From assembly GCA_021399445.1 (NCBI GenBank), contig JAJTUQ010000011.1:1-64000 (forward strand): a stretch of DNA of 64,000 bases, read 5' to 3'. Below are positions 36,985 through 46,906 of this stretch, piece after piece. A program made the position numbers and the translations under genes. Position 1 is the first letter of the stretch. Each line of letters starts with the position of its first letter. The DNA is from Xylogone sp. PMI_703 (taxonomy: Eukaryota > Ascomycota > Leotiomycetes). The notes under the pieces were generated by a model. The model ran no database searches, was not told the DNA's origin, and saw only the letters and a list, made by a program, of their open reading frames with translations.

Positions 36985-37580
36985 AACTCACATTCACGAG
37001 GAAGAGGTCTTTATACCCGGTGAAATCTTCTGTGTGGACTAGCGTCCTTCGAACTCTTGGACTATTGGCGAGTAGGGGCCACCGACCTTAGGTAACTAAC
37101 TGCTATATAACTAAATTGAGCTGAATCACTACATCAAATCAACTGTAATTGTGACCGGGCATTTGCCATATATATGAAAGTCTCAAGATCCCGTACTGGC
37201 CACAATTGTGGTCGAATTTTCGGACCATATTGAGCTGGATACTTGCTACTCCATCAGCCGTAAGACCTACTACTGTGTACGCCTTACACAGCTGAACAAC
37301 TCTTATATGTCTGCTTGCCCTGTAGAACTGAATGTCAACTCTAGTCAGCGAAGACCCCTAGCAACAAACCGATTCCCATATGTTGCTCTTTTGTGTTTCC
37401 ACTTGTGCTGTGCGCTGCCTAGAATGACGTCTCCGGTGAACCCGGCTTCCTTCTGGTTATGAGTTAAAAATGGTAACCCGAATGTCAACCACCACCTCTC
37501 GTACGGCGAGGTAGCTTGTGCTTTATGCTATAGTACCTCTCAGGATTCAGGATTGCAGGTCTCCACTAGCCTCCGCTAGA
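36985..37580. repeat. Diverged dispersed repeat, copy 1
   Basis: Shares GGTAGCTTGTGCTTTATGCT with AGTAGCTTGTGCTCTATATT at 42.38 kb, CGGCTTCCTTCTGG with CAGCTTCCTTTCTA, and an ATTCACGAGGAAGAGGTCTT block with ATCCATGAGGAAGAAGGATT. Differences are largely transitions. Confidence 0.55.
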
Positions 37581-40514
37581 AAACGGGTGTAAGCCGGCCC
37601 ACATACCTCAGTTTTGGCCGCTGCAGCACCCTCACTAGCGTGACCATCAAATAATAGAATCTTCGTTCCATACTAATCTCACGTGTTACAGCACTGTCCG
37701 CCTCTTGTGCTACTGCTCGCTCCTCTGCTATCCCCTTGGCCTGTAGCACCACTTATGCAAACGCCAAGCCGATTGAATCGTGAATGTTACGACTATAGAG
37801 AACAAGTTGAACGGGTTGCGCAGGTCTCCCGAGGAACAACTCCTGCTGGACGTGGACGGCCACGGAGGCAGCGGCCGGGTGACGGATGTTGACGCCATGG
37901 TCACGACCGAAGAAGATCCCACCGGGCCGAAGTTGTGAAGAGGGCAGAAGAGCAGAGACATCGGATTTTGCTTGCGGTTGGGTCGCTTGTGTGGTTCGTC
38001 AGGTGTTACCGACACTCCTCGTTGAATGAGCCGCAGCCCTCCAGCAAGCTGCTATTCGCAGCACAAACGTCGGGGGTTGTTAATCGCTTCCAGAAGCTGG
38101 CTTAGATAACCGAAAGTCGATGAGCCAACGACAGCTTAGTCCCAGAGAGCTATGCACTGTTGCATAGGATATTATGCATAATATGCATAAACGGTGTCAT
38201 CTTCAGCCATCTCCTATTAATGTCGCACATGCTGTCCCTTCGTCAACCAACTAGCCCGCAGCGACGATGGTTGACCCATTTCAGCGTACTGCTGTCATCG
38301 CCTCCCGCTGTGGATGACAAATTTCGTCAGCTGACAAGCCCCACACCGACTGTCAGCATCTTGCTGACACCGAAGACGCCTTCGAGAATCAACTTAGGCA
38401 GATAGGCAGCGCCAGGCTTAGCTCAGGATGAGAATCCGCTCGCCTGGACGTATGTTCAGCCTCGTCTTCGGAGGAGAGGTTGCAAGCTGACCTAACCGAT
38501 CAGCATTTACCTCCGTACCACTCTGATCTATCTGCTGACGGCACCTGTGAGGCCTTCGAGACTCATCGAGATTCTGCCTTCGAATTATACGTGTTTGCGT
38601 GCAGCACAGCAGTTACTGTAATTACTATGAGGAATGATGTTTTGAGCCATGGCGGGATTTATTAATAGGGCCAATCAATGTGCTCGAATCCCTAATATTT
38701 ACGTATACACAATCAGCCGTGATTTACAGGGGTACCAGTTCACCTGTCTGCAAAGCACTTACAGCTTAAAGATCACCAAATTGTCTCGTAGCCAGGCGAG
38801 TCATGCTTAGTTGTGCGTTTTTGTACGTTTTATACTTGACTAGACTTAAAATGGATCTATCAGCCACTCATCTGTAATAATTCGCTTACAATACGAGACT
38901 ACGGCATAATTGGTAACTATATCATATTTTGCGTGCATAATTGGCCACGGCTTGCTAGGTGAAGGGATAAACTTTGGTTCTGATAAGTGACCTGTGCGAT
39001 AGCTGGTACCGGCAATCGTGAGCGAATATAAGCGTGGCCCGTTTTAAATAACGGCTGTTTAGCCGAATCAATATATTATGGAGCTTAACAGCTACGAACT
39101 ATTCAGGCGGAACCCAGAAAGAAGTAGTGACTTTAGTTTTGAGTTTATTCCGGCCCATAAACTTCGTACGGGAGTAATTGCTTTGCGATATTTGATGTGT
39201 TAGAGTAACACTTACTGGAATCCCTGAAACTAACTCCATACATCGCGCCTTAAGCAGCCCTTATCGTTTGTGATTAGTTATGAAGATATAGATGTGGTAG
39301 GAAAATTGCTGCCATGTACCCCGGACTTGAACCTGATCGTAAACATACGGAAACTGCCCGAATGAACGGTCATTGACTTGCGCCTTGAACCCGGACTTCG
39401 GATAGCGGTGAGTTAATCAAGAAAGCATTTATCAAGGTTCCGAAGGCAGAATAGGAAGCCCTTGAATGTGGAGCTATTGGTCCATTTAGCTATGCCGAAC
39501 TATCTAGAACGCAGCTTAGCAACTTCTCAGGATTTCAAGGCATCACGCTTCGAGAGGTTAATAACTGGTCTGTGGCTTTTCGGGATAGCACTTATTTGGG
39601 GAAATTCTTGAGTACCAGATTTAATTACATCGCCTCGAGGCTAGTTGCGGAATGCCACAACACAGAGACGATTCATAAACCAGCGTGGTGGCCCAAGTGC
39701 TGGTGTGAATTTTTAATCATTGCTTAGGCGACACAGGTTTCTCAGCTGTGGCTTGAAATCGCGGCTAAGCTTTCTGGCTACTCTAGATCTAGCATTATCT
39801 ACCTGGATACTCATAGTTCTGTGCTTTGTCCGCTCAGAGAATACACCAAGGCGGATTTAATTCCTGGTTGTATCTTTGTACTAATACACTGATACCAGCA
39901 CGATCATTTTTTTATCAACACCCGATACTTCACGTCCAAAACCCTCACTTATCACTGCTTGTAAACCCTATACGACGGTTCACAGGTGCTCACGTCAATA
40001 TCCTTGTTGCAACTTGCTCAGGTCGAGCTGCAAGAACACCACCGCATCCCGTTACGTTAGATCTAGAGTACGGATTATTTTACTCTCTACTAAATTGTTG
40101 ATACACTGATACAATAGTTAATGAATCACGGTTTGGCAGGAACTGTTCCCGTCCCGCTAGTCCTATCGTAGTATGACCCGCGGCATCCAGTTGCTGACCG
40201 TAGGCAGAATCTCGATAGTTTAAGAGAGTCAGAAGCATTGGGATTCTGGCAGTATTAGCTAGGTTTTATCTACGACGTCTTATCAATTTTTTTTGCGACA
40301 TGTTGTAAGTTCAAAAGCCGAGCCTCGAAGCTCCGCGATATTTTGCCGGTTTACGATTGTTCCAGTTCACTTGTGAATCTATTATTATTGAGGCCGTCTT
40401 TACCGTATAGGACGTAACATATAGGGAGCCATAGGTAGCTTTAGTCTCAGTCGCACATGATTCAATCCGAGCCGCTAATAGCGTATGATCTTTTCAGGAG
40501 CGTGTCCACACGTG

Positions 40515-40540
40515 AGAGAGAAGAGAGAGAGAGAGAGGTT
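40515..40540. repeat. (GA)n microsatellite
   Basis: GAGAGAGAAGAGAGAGAGAG, about 60 bp upstream of the 2EXR gene start. Confidence 0.8.
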
Positions 40541-40599
40541 GAGTTTTCTGACGATACCATTGTGCATATAATCTAGTCGGAGACTTTTTGTATCGCTCG

Positions 40600-41328
40600 A
40601 TGGAGAATAAAACCGAGCCTCCTAATTTCCCTTTTACTCTACTACCACCCGAGATACGAAGGATGATATGGTACGTGGCCGCCAGCGTGCCGAAAACCGT
40701 CAGAGTGCAATATGACGTCTCAACGGGCATGATCAGCTCAGATCGGCCACCATTGTTCTATGCTTGTAAGGAGTCACGACAATGCTTGGTAGAGATGCAC
40801 CGAAAGCCCCTAGCAAATATGATCCTCTTTAATCCAGCATCTGATTCTCTAAACATAATACATATAATGGGACGCATTACTACCGGTATGCGGAGCGCGT
40901 GCACGCCCACTAATCAAATAATATATGGCATTAATGACTTTCTCGACGTCCTGATTCCCATCGAAAAGAGCAAGGAGAGAAAAATGATCACCAGCATCGC
41001 AGGTTGGGACTCTTACGGTCGCATACGACACCTCGAAGTGGATCATCTGGTATTCCTTTGGCTATTATCGGATATACGACGCCACCTTTTTTGCTTCGTG
41101 GATCAGCTGAAAATTAACTTGATTGATTCGTCTGGCCTTTGTTTCGACGGGGTCAGAGAGGTATGGATATTTCAGGCAATTCATGGCATGTGGAGGCGCT
41201 CTCTGCTTCTACTTCGATCATACTTCCCGACATGGCAGCCACCAACGGTGATCTGGAGTGGGCAGAGGGGTGAACGACGAGACTTCTGTAGTAATTATTG
41301 CTGCGAAGGAGCAAATGGAGGTATCTAA
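40600..41328 (+). CDS. 2EXR-domain protein, 242 aa
   Basis: Single exon from ATG at 40600; an in-frame TTG 12 bases upstream is not needed. The N-terminus FPFTLLPPEIRRMIWYVAAS is the hallmark of the fungal 2EXR domain (F..LP.E.R..IW). It is followed by PPLFYACKESRQCLVEMHRK and LFNPASDSLNI, matching the second and third blocks (P..L.VCRESR...; ...F.P..D.L.). The remaining ~150 residues are less conserved, with HLEVDHLVFLWLLSDI where family members often have IRHLA and GVREVWIFQ where they have L..L. The family is hugely expanded in filamentous ascomycetes, especially Leotiomycetes; its function is unknown. No signal peptide or TM segment is evident. The frame is intact and codon use looks normal. 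Confidence 0.85.
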   Translation: MENKTEPPNFPFTLLPPEIRRMIWYVAASVPKTVRVQYDVSTGMISSDRPPLFYACKESRQCLVEMHRKPLANMILFNPASDSLNIIHIMGRITTGMRSACTPTNQIIYGINDFLDVLIPIEKSKERKMITSIAGWDSYGRIRHLEVDHLVFLWLLSDIRRHLFCFVDQLKINLIDSSGLCFDGVREVWIFQAIHGMWRRSLLLLRSYFPTWQPPTVIWSGQRGERRDFCSNYCCEGANGGI

Positions 41329-41760
41329 AATAAAAACCATGAGGAACAAGTATAAAAAATCAAATAATTTCACTACACCCCTGCGCAAATGAGAAAATAA
41401 TTTGAACGCTGTTTCCTTCTTACCCTCTGCGATTGGGAGTAATTATAATCTCCATCTTGTTTCAGTGGCTTTTCTTTCAGTGGCTTTTCTTTCAGTGGCT
41501 TTTCTTTCAGTGGCTTTTCTTTCAGGGGCTTTTCTTTCAGTGGCTTTTTCCTTCTTCATATACTAAGCATTTTTTACCTTCTTTGTGCGCATCAGTATCT
41601 TCATAGGTTCTTTCAAATTGCTTGTCGTTACCCATTTTATTTATTTAAAAGTAAGACGCCAAAACAATTGCAGTTACGTATATGGTTCATATATATCTTA
41701 AGAATACCACCAGTACAGTAAAATAAACGTATTTATGCTACCGTGGTACACTAAAAACGC
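41329..41760. other. Intergenic with 15-bp minisatellite
   Basis: Contains the six-copy minisatellite at 41461-41549; no gene. Confidence 0.6.
41461..41549. repeat. Minisatellite, 15-bp unit, six copies
   Basis: TTCAGTGGCTTTTCT is repeated six times head to tail. The fifth unit has GGGG for GTGG and the last is partial. It lies ~130 bp past the 2EXR stop. Confidence 0.95.
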
Positions 41761-41876
41761 TGATGTGTGGCGAAGATGTAGAATACAAACTATCTACGGA
41801 TGAGAGCTATAGCTACATACAAAGGAGGTTGGCTGACTAAGCTGGATCACGTGGAGGCACGTGTATCCAACGAACA
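41761..41876 (-). mobile_element. Solo LTR, ~115-bp family, minus orientation
   Basis: Plus-strand ends are TGATGTGTGG and CCAACGAACA, flanked by the exact 5-bp repeat AACGC (41756-41760 and 41877-41881). Its body is the inverse of 42069-42180 with only one or two differences in ~110 bp. It includes a TTTGTATGTAG stretch (minus strand) that could be TATA-like. Confidence 0.88.
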
Positions 41877-42068
41877 AACGCGTTTTCCCCAAGGGCTAAT
41901 TATAGTACGTTCCCTTGTGGGTGCCTGAGGCATCAAAGGCACCTAGAAGAACCTCAGATTTCGGCGTCGTGCCGGAATACTTTTTCTAGTTTATTTACCG
42001 TACAGCACTGTATAAGAGGGGATTCATTGGCTTTTTTTTATCTAACCTCTAATCAAGCTAGGGATTAT

Positions 42069-42180
42069 TGTTGGATACACGTGCCTCCACGTGATCCAGC
42101 TTAGTCAGCCAACCTCCTTTGTATGTAGCTATAGCTCTCATCCGTAGATAGTTTGTATTCTACATCTTCGCCGCACATCA
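42069..42180 (+). mobile_element. Solo LTR, ~115-bp family, plus orientation
   Basis: Begins TGTTGGATACACGTGCCTCC and ends CTTCGCCGCACATCA, flanked by exact ATTAT repeats (42064-42068 and 42181-42185). Compared with its partner it lacks four bases near the start (TGTTGG against TGTTCGTTGG). It is inserted next to an older dispersed repeat. Confidence 0.9.
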
Positions 42181-42480
42181 ATTATTCGTATCCATGAGGA
42201 AGAAGGATTTTTGCTTGTGACGCCCTCGTGTGAGTGAGCGCCCTCAAACTTCCAGACCCTTGACAGCGAACCAATCTATGTACTGTTTTCTAAAATCATA
42301 AGCTCAAGTAAGTCCAGCTTCCTTTCTATTGTGGGTAGGAACTGATCCTTGAGCCCAAGTCACTAATTCTCGTACCGTAAAGTAGCTTGTGCTCTATATT
42401 ATGGTGGCCTCCTTGACGTTGCGGGCGTCCGCCACTAAACGAGCACCCACGCTTCACGAGTACCGGAGTTGAAATTTACG
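42181..42480. repeat. Diverged dispersed repeat, copy 2
   Basis: Counterpart of 36985-37580 (see shared blocks there); interrupted on its left side by the solo LTR. Confidence 0.5.
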
Positions 42481-42914
42481 GTACTCCTAATAGAGCGCTG
42501 AGCCTCAAGTGCTAGTCTCTGTGGCCGTGATTCTAGCAATCGAAACCGATAGAACCTTCTATTAACACCATATTCGGGAGTCGCTTTATAGATCCATCGG
42601 CCCTTATCCTGGGGGTGTATTAACAAGTAACGGAGTCTTCACACCCTACCGGTTGTCCTTATTACTTCCCACTACTTATACTATAATCTAACAATGCCGT
42701 CCCTCGTTTAAGTTGCACATGACCTGCCACCTATTTTTGGAATATTTTCATGGCCTCCTAGTAATTTTCTTCACCCAAGCATCTAGCTTGGTATTAAAAT
42801 TAAGCCGGTTGCCTATCCTCCAACTTTGCTTAGAAATCTTCTTTGTTACTTGAATACGGTGTTGTTACGATAATCTAGCCTGCTTATTGAAATAGTTTTT
42901 CTGTCTGAGGGGGA

Positions 42915-43777
42915 ATGGCCACCTCCCAGCCACGGTATCTTCAAGCAAATGCGTTATTCTTTTGCCTCGCTTCCATTTTGAGCATTTTATTTTCTTTTTA
43001 CATACTATTCAAGCCAAGCTATCAGAAAAGTGGCATCTTCGTTGTTTCTGTATTTGATACATCCCCCTTATTGAAAAATGGCGATGTCTAAATACTTTGC
43101 AGTTTAACCTCCCCCATGTAAATATAAGAGCTATTTCGTTTTCTATACCGACGAGCATCGACATTGTCCCCACGAACTGCACACTAGGCACGAAGCAGAT
43201 CTGCATAGGGTATGACGATAGCGTCAGTTGTCAGCAATTCCCTATCAACATTTCGAAATTGATACCAGGGCATCTTACGGACGTAGTGGAAGATTCTATC
43301 CCAGGAGTCTTCAAAATTATCACTTTAGCGGAGTTAATCCTTCGAGCCGTTGAATATTTTCCGATTACCCTTTCGGTGCTTGCGATCCCCGTGCTTCTTC
43401 TAAGTGCGGCTTTTCTGGGTTGCAGTGGTAGACGTAAGCTCATATTTAGCTATAACACATTAGCCTGGCTGCATTGCGTATGCGGTTTCTTTTGTGTTAT
43501 GATAGCTTTCCCAGCTGTAGCCATCCTCTGCGCCATCCGAGCTGTCGCCAAGAATTTGTCTGGAGATGGTGGAGTCAAAACTAACGAGGCATATTATTTT
43601 ACCATCATTGTCTTTGTCGCCACTGCCTGCATGTTTACTTCAGGTTTGGTTAGCTTAGTATATGGTTACTGGTATCTATTTGAACGATGTTGGCGGCGGG
43701 CCCGGGGCGAAAGTTCAACTAGGGAGTGCGATGGCGCTCCTTGTAAGATCCCTGCACAACCAGCCTACGAAAAATGA
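42915..43777 (+). CDS. Four-TM fungal membrane protein (claudin/SUR7-like topology), 269 aa
   Basis: Exon 1 42915-43049 (45 codons) encodes MATSQPRYLQANALFFCLAS and a first TM helix. A 53-nt GT-AG intron (43050-43102) joins it in phase to exon 2 43103-43777 (224 codons plus stop). Exon 2 holds an extracellular-type loop with paired cysteines (NCTLGTKQICIGYDDSVSC) and three more TM helices, around FPITLSVLAIPVLLLSAAF, LHCVCGFFCVMIAFPAVAIL and FTIIVFVATACMFTSGLVSL. A short basic cytosolic tail follows (CWRRARGESSTREC). One TM, a long Cys-containing loop, then three TMs is the topology of SUR7/PalI/claudin-like proteins, and many uncharacterised fungal relatives share the C..G....C.G......C loop. 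Plasma membrane location is an inference; specific function unknown. Confidence 0.8.
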
Positions 43778-46639
43778 AGCCGGGTACGAGCAGCTCCGTG
43801 AAATAACCGTTCAAACCTGGAACTTATCGTCAACTTATGCTTTCTTAGATCTGCTAAATCAGTTAGTCGCCGGCCTGAGGCGAAAATCTGGGGGATAAAA
43901 TCGTTTGCTAGTAATTTAATCTAGCTTTACTTTAATTCCAAGTAGATTCTATTTCTTTTCAGATAATGGTCTTTCAAAGTTCTATTTGCGATAGCTACTA
44001 CAGCGATATGCTCTTACTAGTAGCTTCTACTATCGGAGCAGATGGTATGCCCTTTTTGTTATATTTTGGAACTGCTACTTGGCCGAATAACCTAAAGTTA
44101 GTTTAAGCTATGGTAGAACCATAACGCGGCGAAGAATCGTAGCCCCATTATCAAGTCACAGCAACGTAAACCGGTTGGCACACACTGTTGTCCCGCGAGG
44201 ATACCATGTGTAAAAAAAACCAAAAAAGAATACTAGTTATTTCTCTTATTATCTATAAATCTGGATGAAACGTCGCGATACTTCAGGAGTTGTGGTTTCG
44301 CTACGTTACTGACACCGCTAGCGTTGCCTACACTACAAGGATATTAGGGCATGCAACTAGGGCTCTCTTGTGTGGGCCCCATATAAGTTCTCGGATGGCT
44401 GTTATAGGTCTATTCAACTCTATAAAGCTAAACTCTTATTATATATAGAATTAATTGTAGCTGTAGACTCCTTAAGTGATTTGATAGTTCTTCATATATC
44501 CCTACACTTTCCTATATCTTATTCTCCATACAACACAAGGTTCACACCAGGAGAGGTAGAAGGCCGTAAAAACTAGCTCCTGTTAACCGCCTTTGATGCA
44601 GAAGTCTAACTAACAAGGATAAATTAGTTAGGTAACTAGTGAGTTGGCAGAGATCCAAAACACATGCAGCACTGAAGCTATCTCCCTAAAACTGAAGAAC
44701 CGCTTTTGTAGGGCTTGTTGTTGATGGACTATCTAAATATGCTTCTCCGTGGAATGAGGACCACGAAGCACGTTAATAGCCTCGTTCGTAACTCCAGATG
44801 TGCTCATCTCTCCACAAAAGGATGAAGCCCCATGAGCTTCTACTATATCAATCCCACTTTGGTTAGGCAGCAGCACGAATAATTAGTTTGCGGTGGTAAT
44901 CGAGGACAATCTAATAAGTAACTATAGCTTAATAGCTTATACATAACCCTGCGGTTGTGTGCTGCACCTCTGTTAGCGACCCAATTCGAAGACTAGGGGT
45001 AAACATATGTCGCAGTACGAGTGCTAACCTAGCGAGTGGGCGGTCGATTCACTGATGTGACTGCTAGTTGCATCTAAGTATTCAACTACTAATTCAGTTG
45101 CAAATTTGACCACCTATCTCCTCAGCTGTATCGTCAGAATGGAGGACTGGGTTTCAAAGCAGGAGATGGTCAGGGGCTCAGCGCCCTTGCAGCTGGCTAT
45201 TAGGGCTTCTACGGCTATAAATCCTGATTCCTGCCTATATTTGGAGGTTCAGAGATTAATTATATTTATTATATTATTCTATTTACGTTGGACACACTAT
45301 AGCATCGCTGGTCCCACGTCGGAGGCCCCGTATCATCCATTACCCGGCCCCCGTTCGCTACTCTGTAGTACGCTACGCCTTGGCATGTTGAACATCCGCG
45401 ATCATTATGCTGGTCGAAGGGCTCGTGTACCTCCTGAACATGTACCTTGGCCGTTCTTACGTAGGAGTACCACATATTGTCGTTAACTACGGGGAACCAT
45501 TGCTGAGAGCTATCTATCTGATAAGAGTGACGATGATAACGGGGCTCCCAGACGGAAATGGCACCGGTGCTATGTATCTGCATAAGGGATTTCCCAAAAA
45601 TGTGAATAAATTCTACCCCATCCAAAAGGAAATCGCACGTTGCTCTTTTATCATTCATTTCCTACCATTTCCTACCACCACCGCTACTACTACCCAGGGG
45701 GGCCTCCCTTGCGCAACCTGGTCATCCAGCCAGGCATGGATAGGCAAGGTACTCGATGTGCTTCACAGCAGATATCTCGTGTGTCTGTATATCAAGCATC
45801 TCTATCTTTAAATTCTCAATTCGGCTCAGATCCACAGTGTGAAAGGGCCATTGAATCAATCTAACCCGACACCCTAATCGAGCTGCATTATCCGGCGTTT
45901 TTTCTTAGATGTGTACCCTTTGCTATGTACCTCCTGTTATCTTCCCCATGCTACCGTAGAATACTCCTAGAGTATCCGGTCTCCTCTCCGGTTCCTTTAA
46001 ATCAACTCTAAATCTTAATCCCCTGACTCCTATCTTTCGGCTTCTGCTCTTCTGACATCTTGGTCTCGGGATCTCCTCTAGCGGGCCTCTTGATAGGTTA
46101 TGGGCACCGGCTTTAGTAGATGACTAGTCAAATAAGGTTTAAGAATTTATAATTAGCCGCCTGCTATTACTACATGTAACGCCTACCAATGCTAGACCCC
46201 GATGCGAACTCTCGGTGTCAACGCATCTATAAGGAAGTATATACCACGGATCATGTATTACCAACTGCTAACATAACATTGCTAGACCTTGAAATGAGGT
46301 AGCGCGGATCCATGTAAAGATGTAGCTGATATTTCAAATCTGTAACTACCGTCTAGTATTCAGCGGTAAAGATCGACAAAAGGCAGCGAAGCCAGCATCG
46401 TCCTATGTTATGCCTTAATCATGGTTGACCTTGTGTTACTATAGTGAAGATGAGTGCTATTACAAAAATGTACTTCCCGGAAGCCTCAGTCAGAAAGCGG
46501 AAGAGGTATGGAATTGAAAATATTCATCTTTTTTTCTTAGGCAAAAATCTGATTATATTTTCCGCGTAATCACTGTCGTCATGATGTTGAAGCCTGGTAT
46601 TTGTCAATAGCTCTTTGACGCGGTCTATTCCAAGTTGAG
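43778..46639. other. Intergenic, 2.9 kb, no gene supported
   Basis: Overlapping frames on both strands at 45.1-45.8 kb (up to 134 codons) match nothing recognised. A minus-strand peptide near 44.76-44.86 kb (AHGASSFCGEMSTSGVTNEA) is short and isolated. Nothing else seen. Confidence 0.45.
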
Positions 46640-46906
46640 TTACATTGGATATTTTCGAGCTATTCCTTCTGAAAGTGGTTTTATGCCACTCTTGGTTTCA
46701 CTTGCGTATACCACAGCTAATGCAACAATTACGAATAAAATGCTCATGAGTGTGATTATGAACCGGACCAAGTCCCACAGAAAGGAGAATATCCGAGGAA
46801 TGAGCGTTATGACTACACCTATGAGAATATAACGGCCATATGCCCTTGACATGGTCTTAAGAGATGTGTAGGGATCCATAGAATGAGACGGTGAGACGAC
46901 TGACAT
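46640..46906 (-). CDS. Small putative membrane protein, 88 aa
   Basis: ATG-initiated frame. A Ser-rich N-terminus (MSVVSPSHSMDPYTSLKTMS) is followed by two adjacent hydrophobic stretches, YILIGVVITLIPRIFSFLW and FIITLMSILFVIVALAVVYA, then a polar end (ASETKSGIKPLSEGIARKYPM). Two TM helices are plausible. No family recognised. Composition is uneven but not low-complexity. It could be a lone exon or a fragment of a larger gene, and a chance frame cannot be excluded. Confidence 0.4.
   Translation of the reverse strand: MSVVSPSHSMDPYTSLKTMSRAYGRYILIGVVITLIPRIFSFLWDLVRFIITLMSILFVIVALAVVYASETKSGIKPLSEGIARKYPM

Larger units (their letters stand above)
36563..40599. other. Intergenic, 4 kb, with old repeats and a GC-richer island
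   Basis: From ~36.98 to 37.58 kb is a diverged copy of sequence also found at 42.18-42.48 kb. From ~37.68 to 38.60 kb composition is GC-richer. One frame is open from 37683 to 38102 apart from a TGA at about 37890 (RGRPRRQRPGDGC, stop, RHGHDRRRSHRAEVVKRAEE). A further frame covers 38160-38405. These look like remnants of a gene or retroelement of unrecognised family and are not called. Confidence 0.45.

Noticed and set aside
41461..41549. CRISPR-like array
   Set aside because: The 15-bp units are directly contiguous without spacers: a minisatellite, in eukaryotic DNA.
41761..42180. MITE with 112-bp terminal inverted repeats
   Set aside because: Each arm has its own 5-bp target duplication and LTR-type ends, so two solo LTRs explain it better.
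45106..45811. Overlapping 126-, 129- and 134-codon frames on both strands
   Set aside because: Strands conflict, no splice evidence, no recognisable domain, composition like surrounding DNA.
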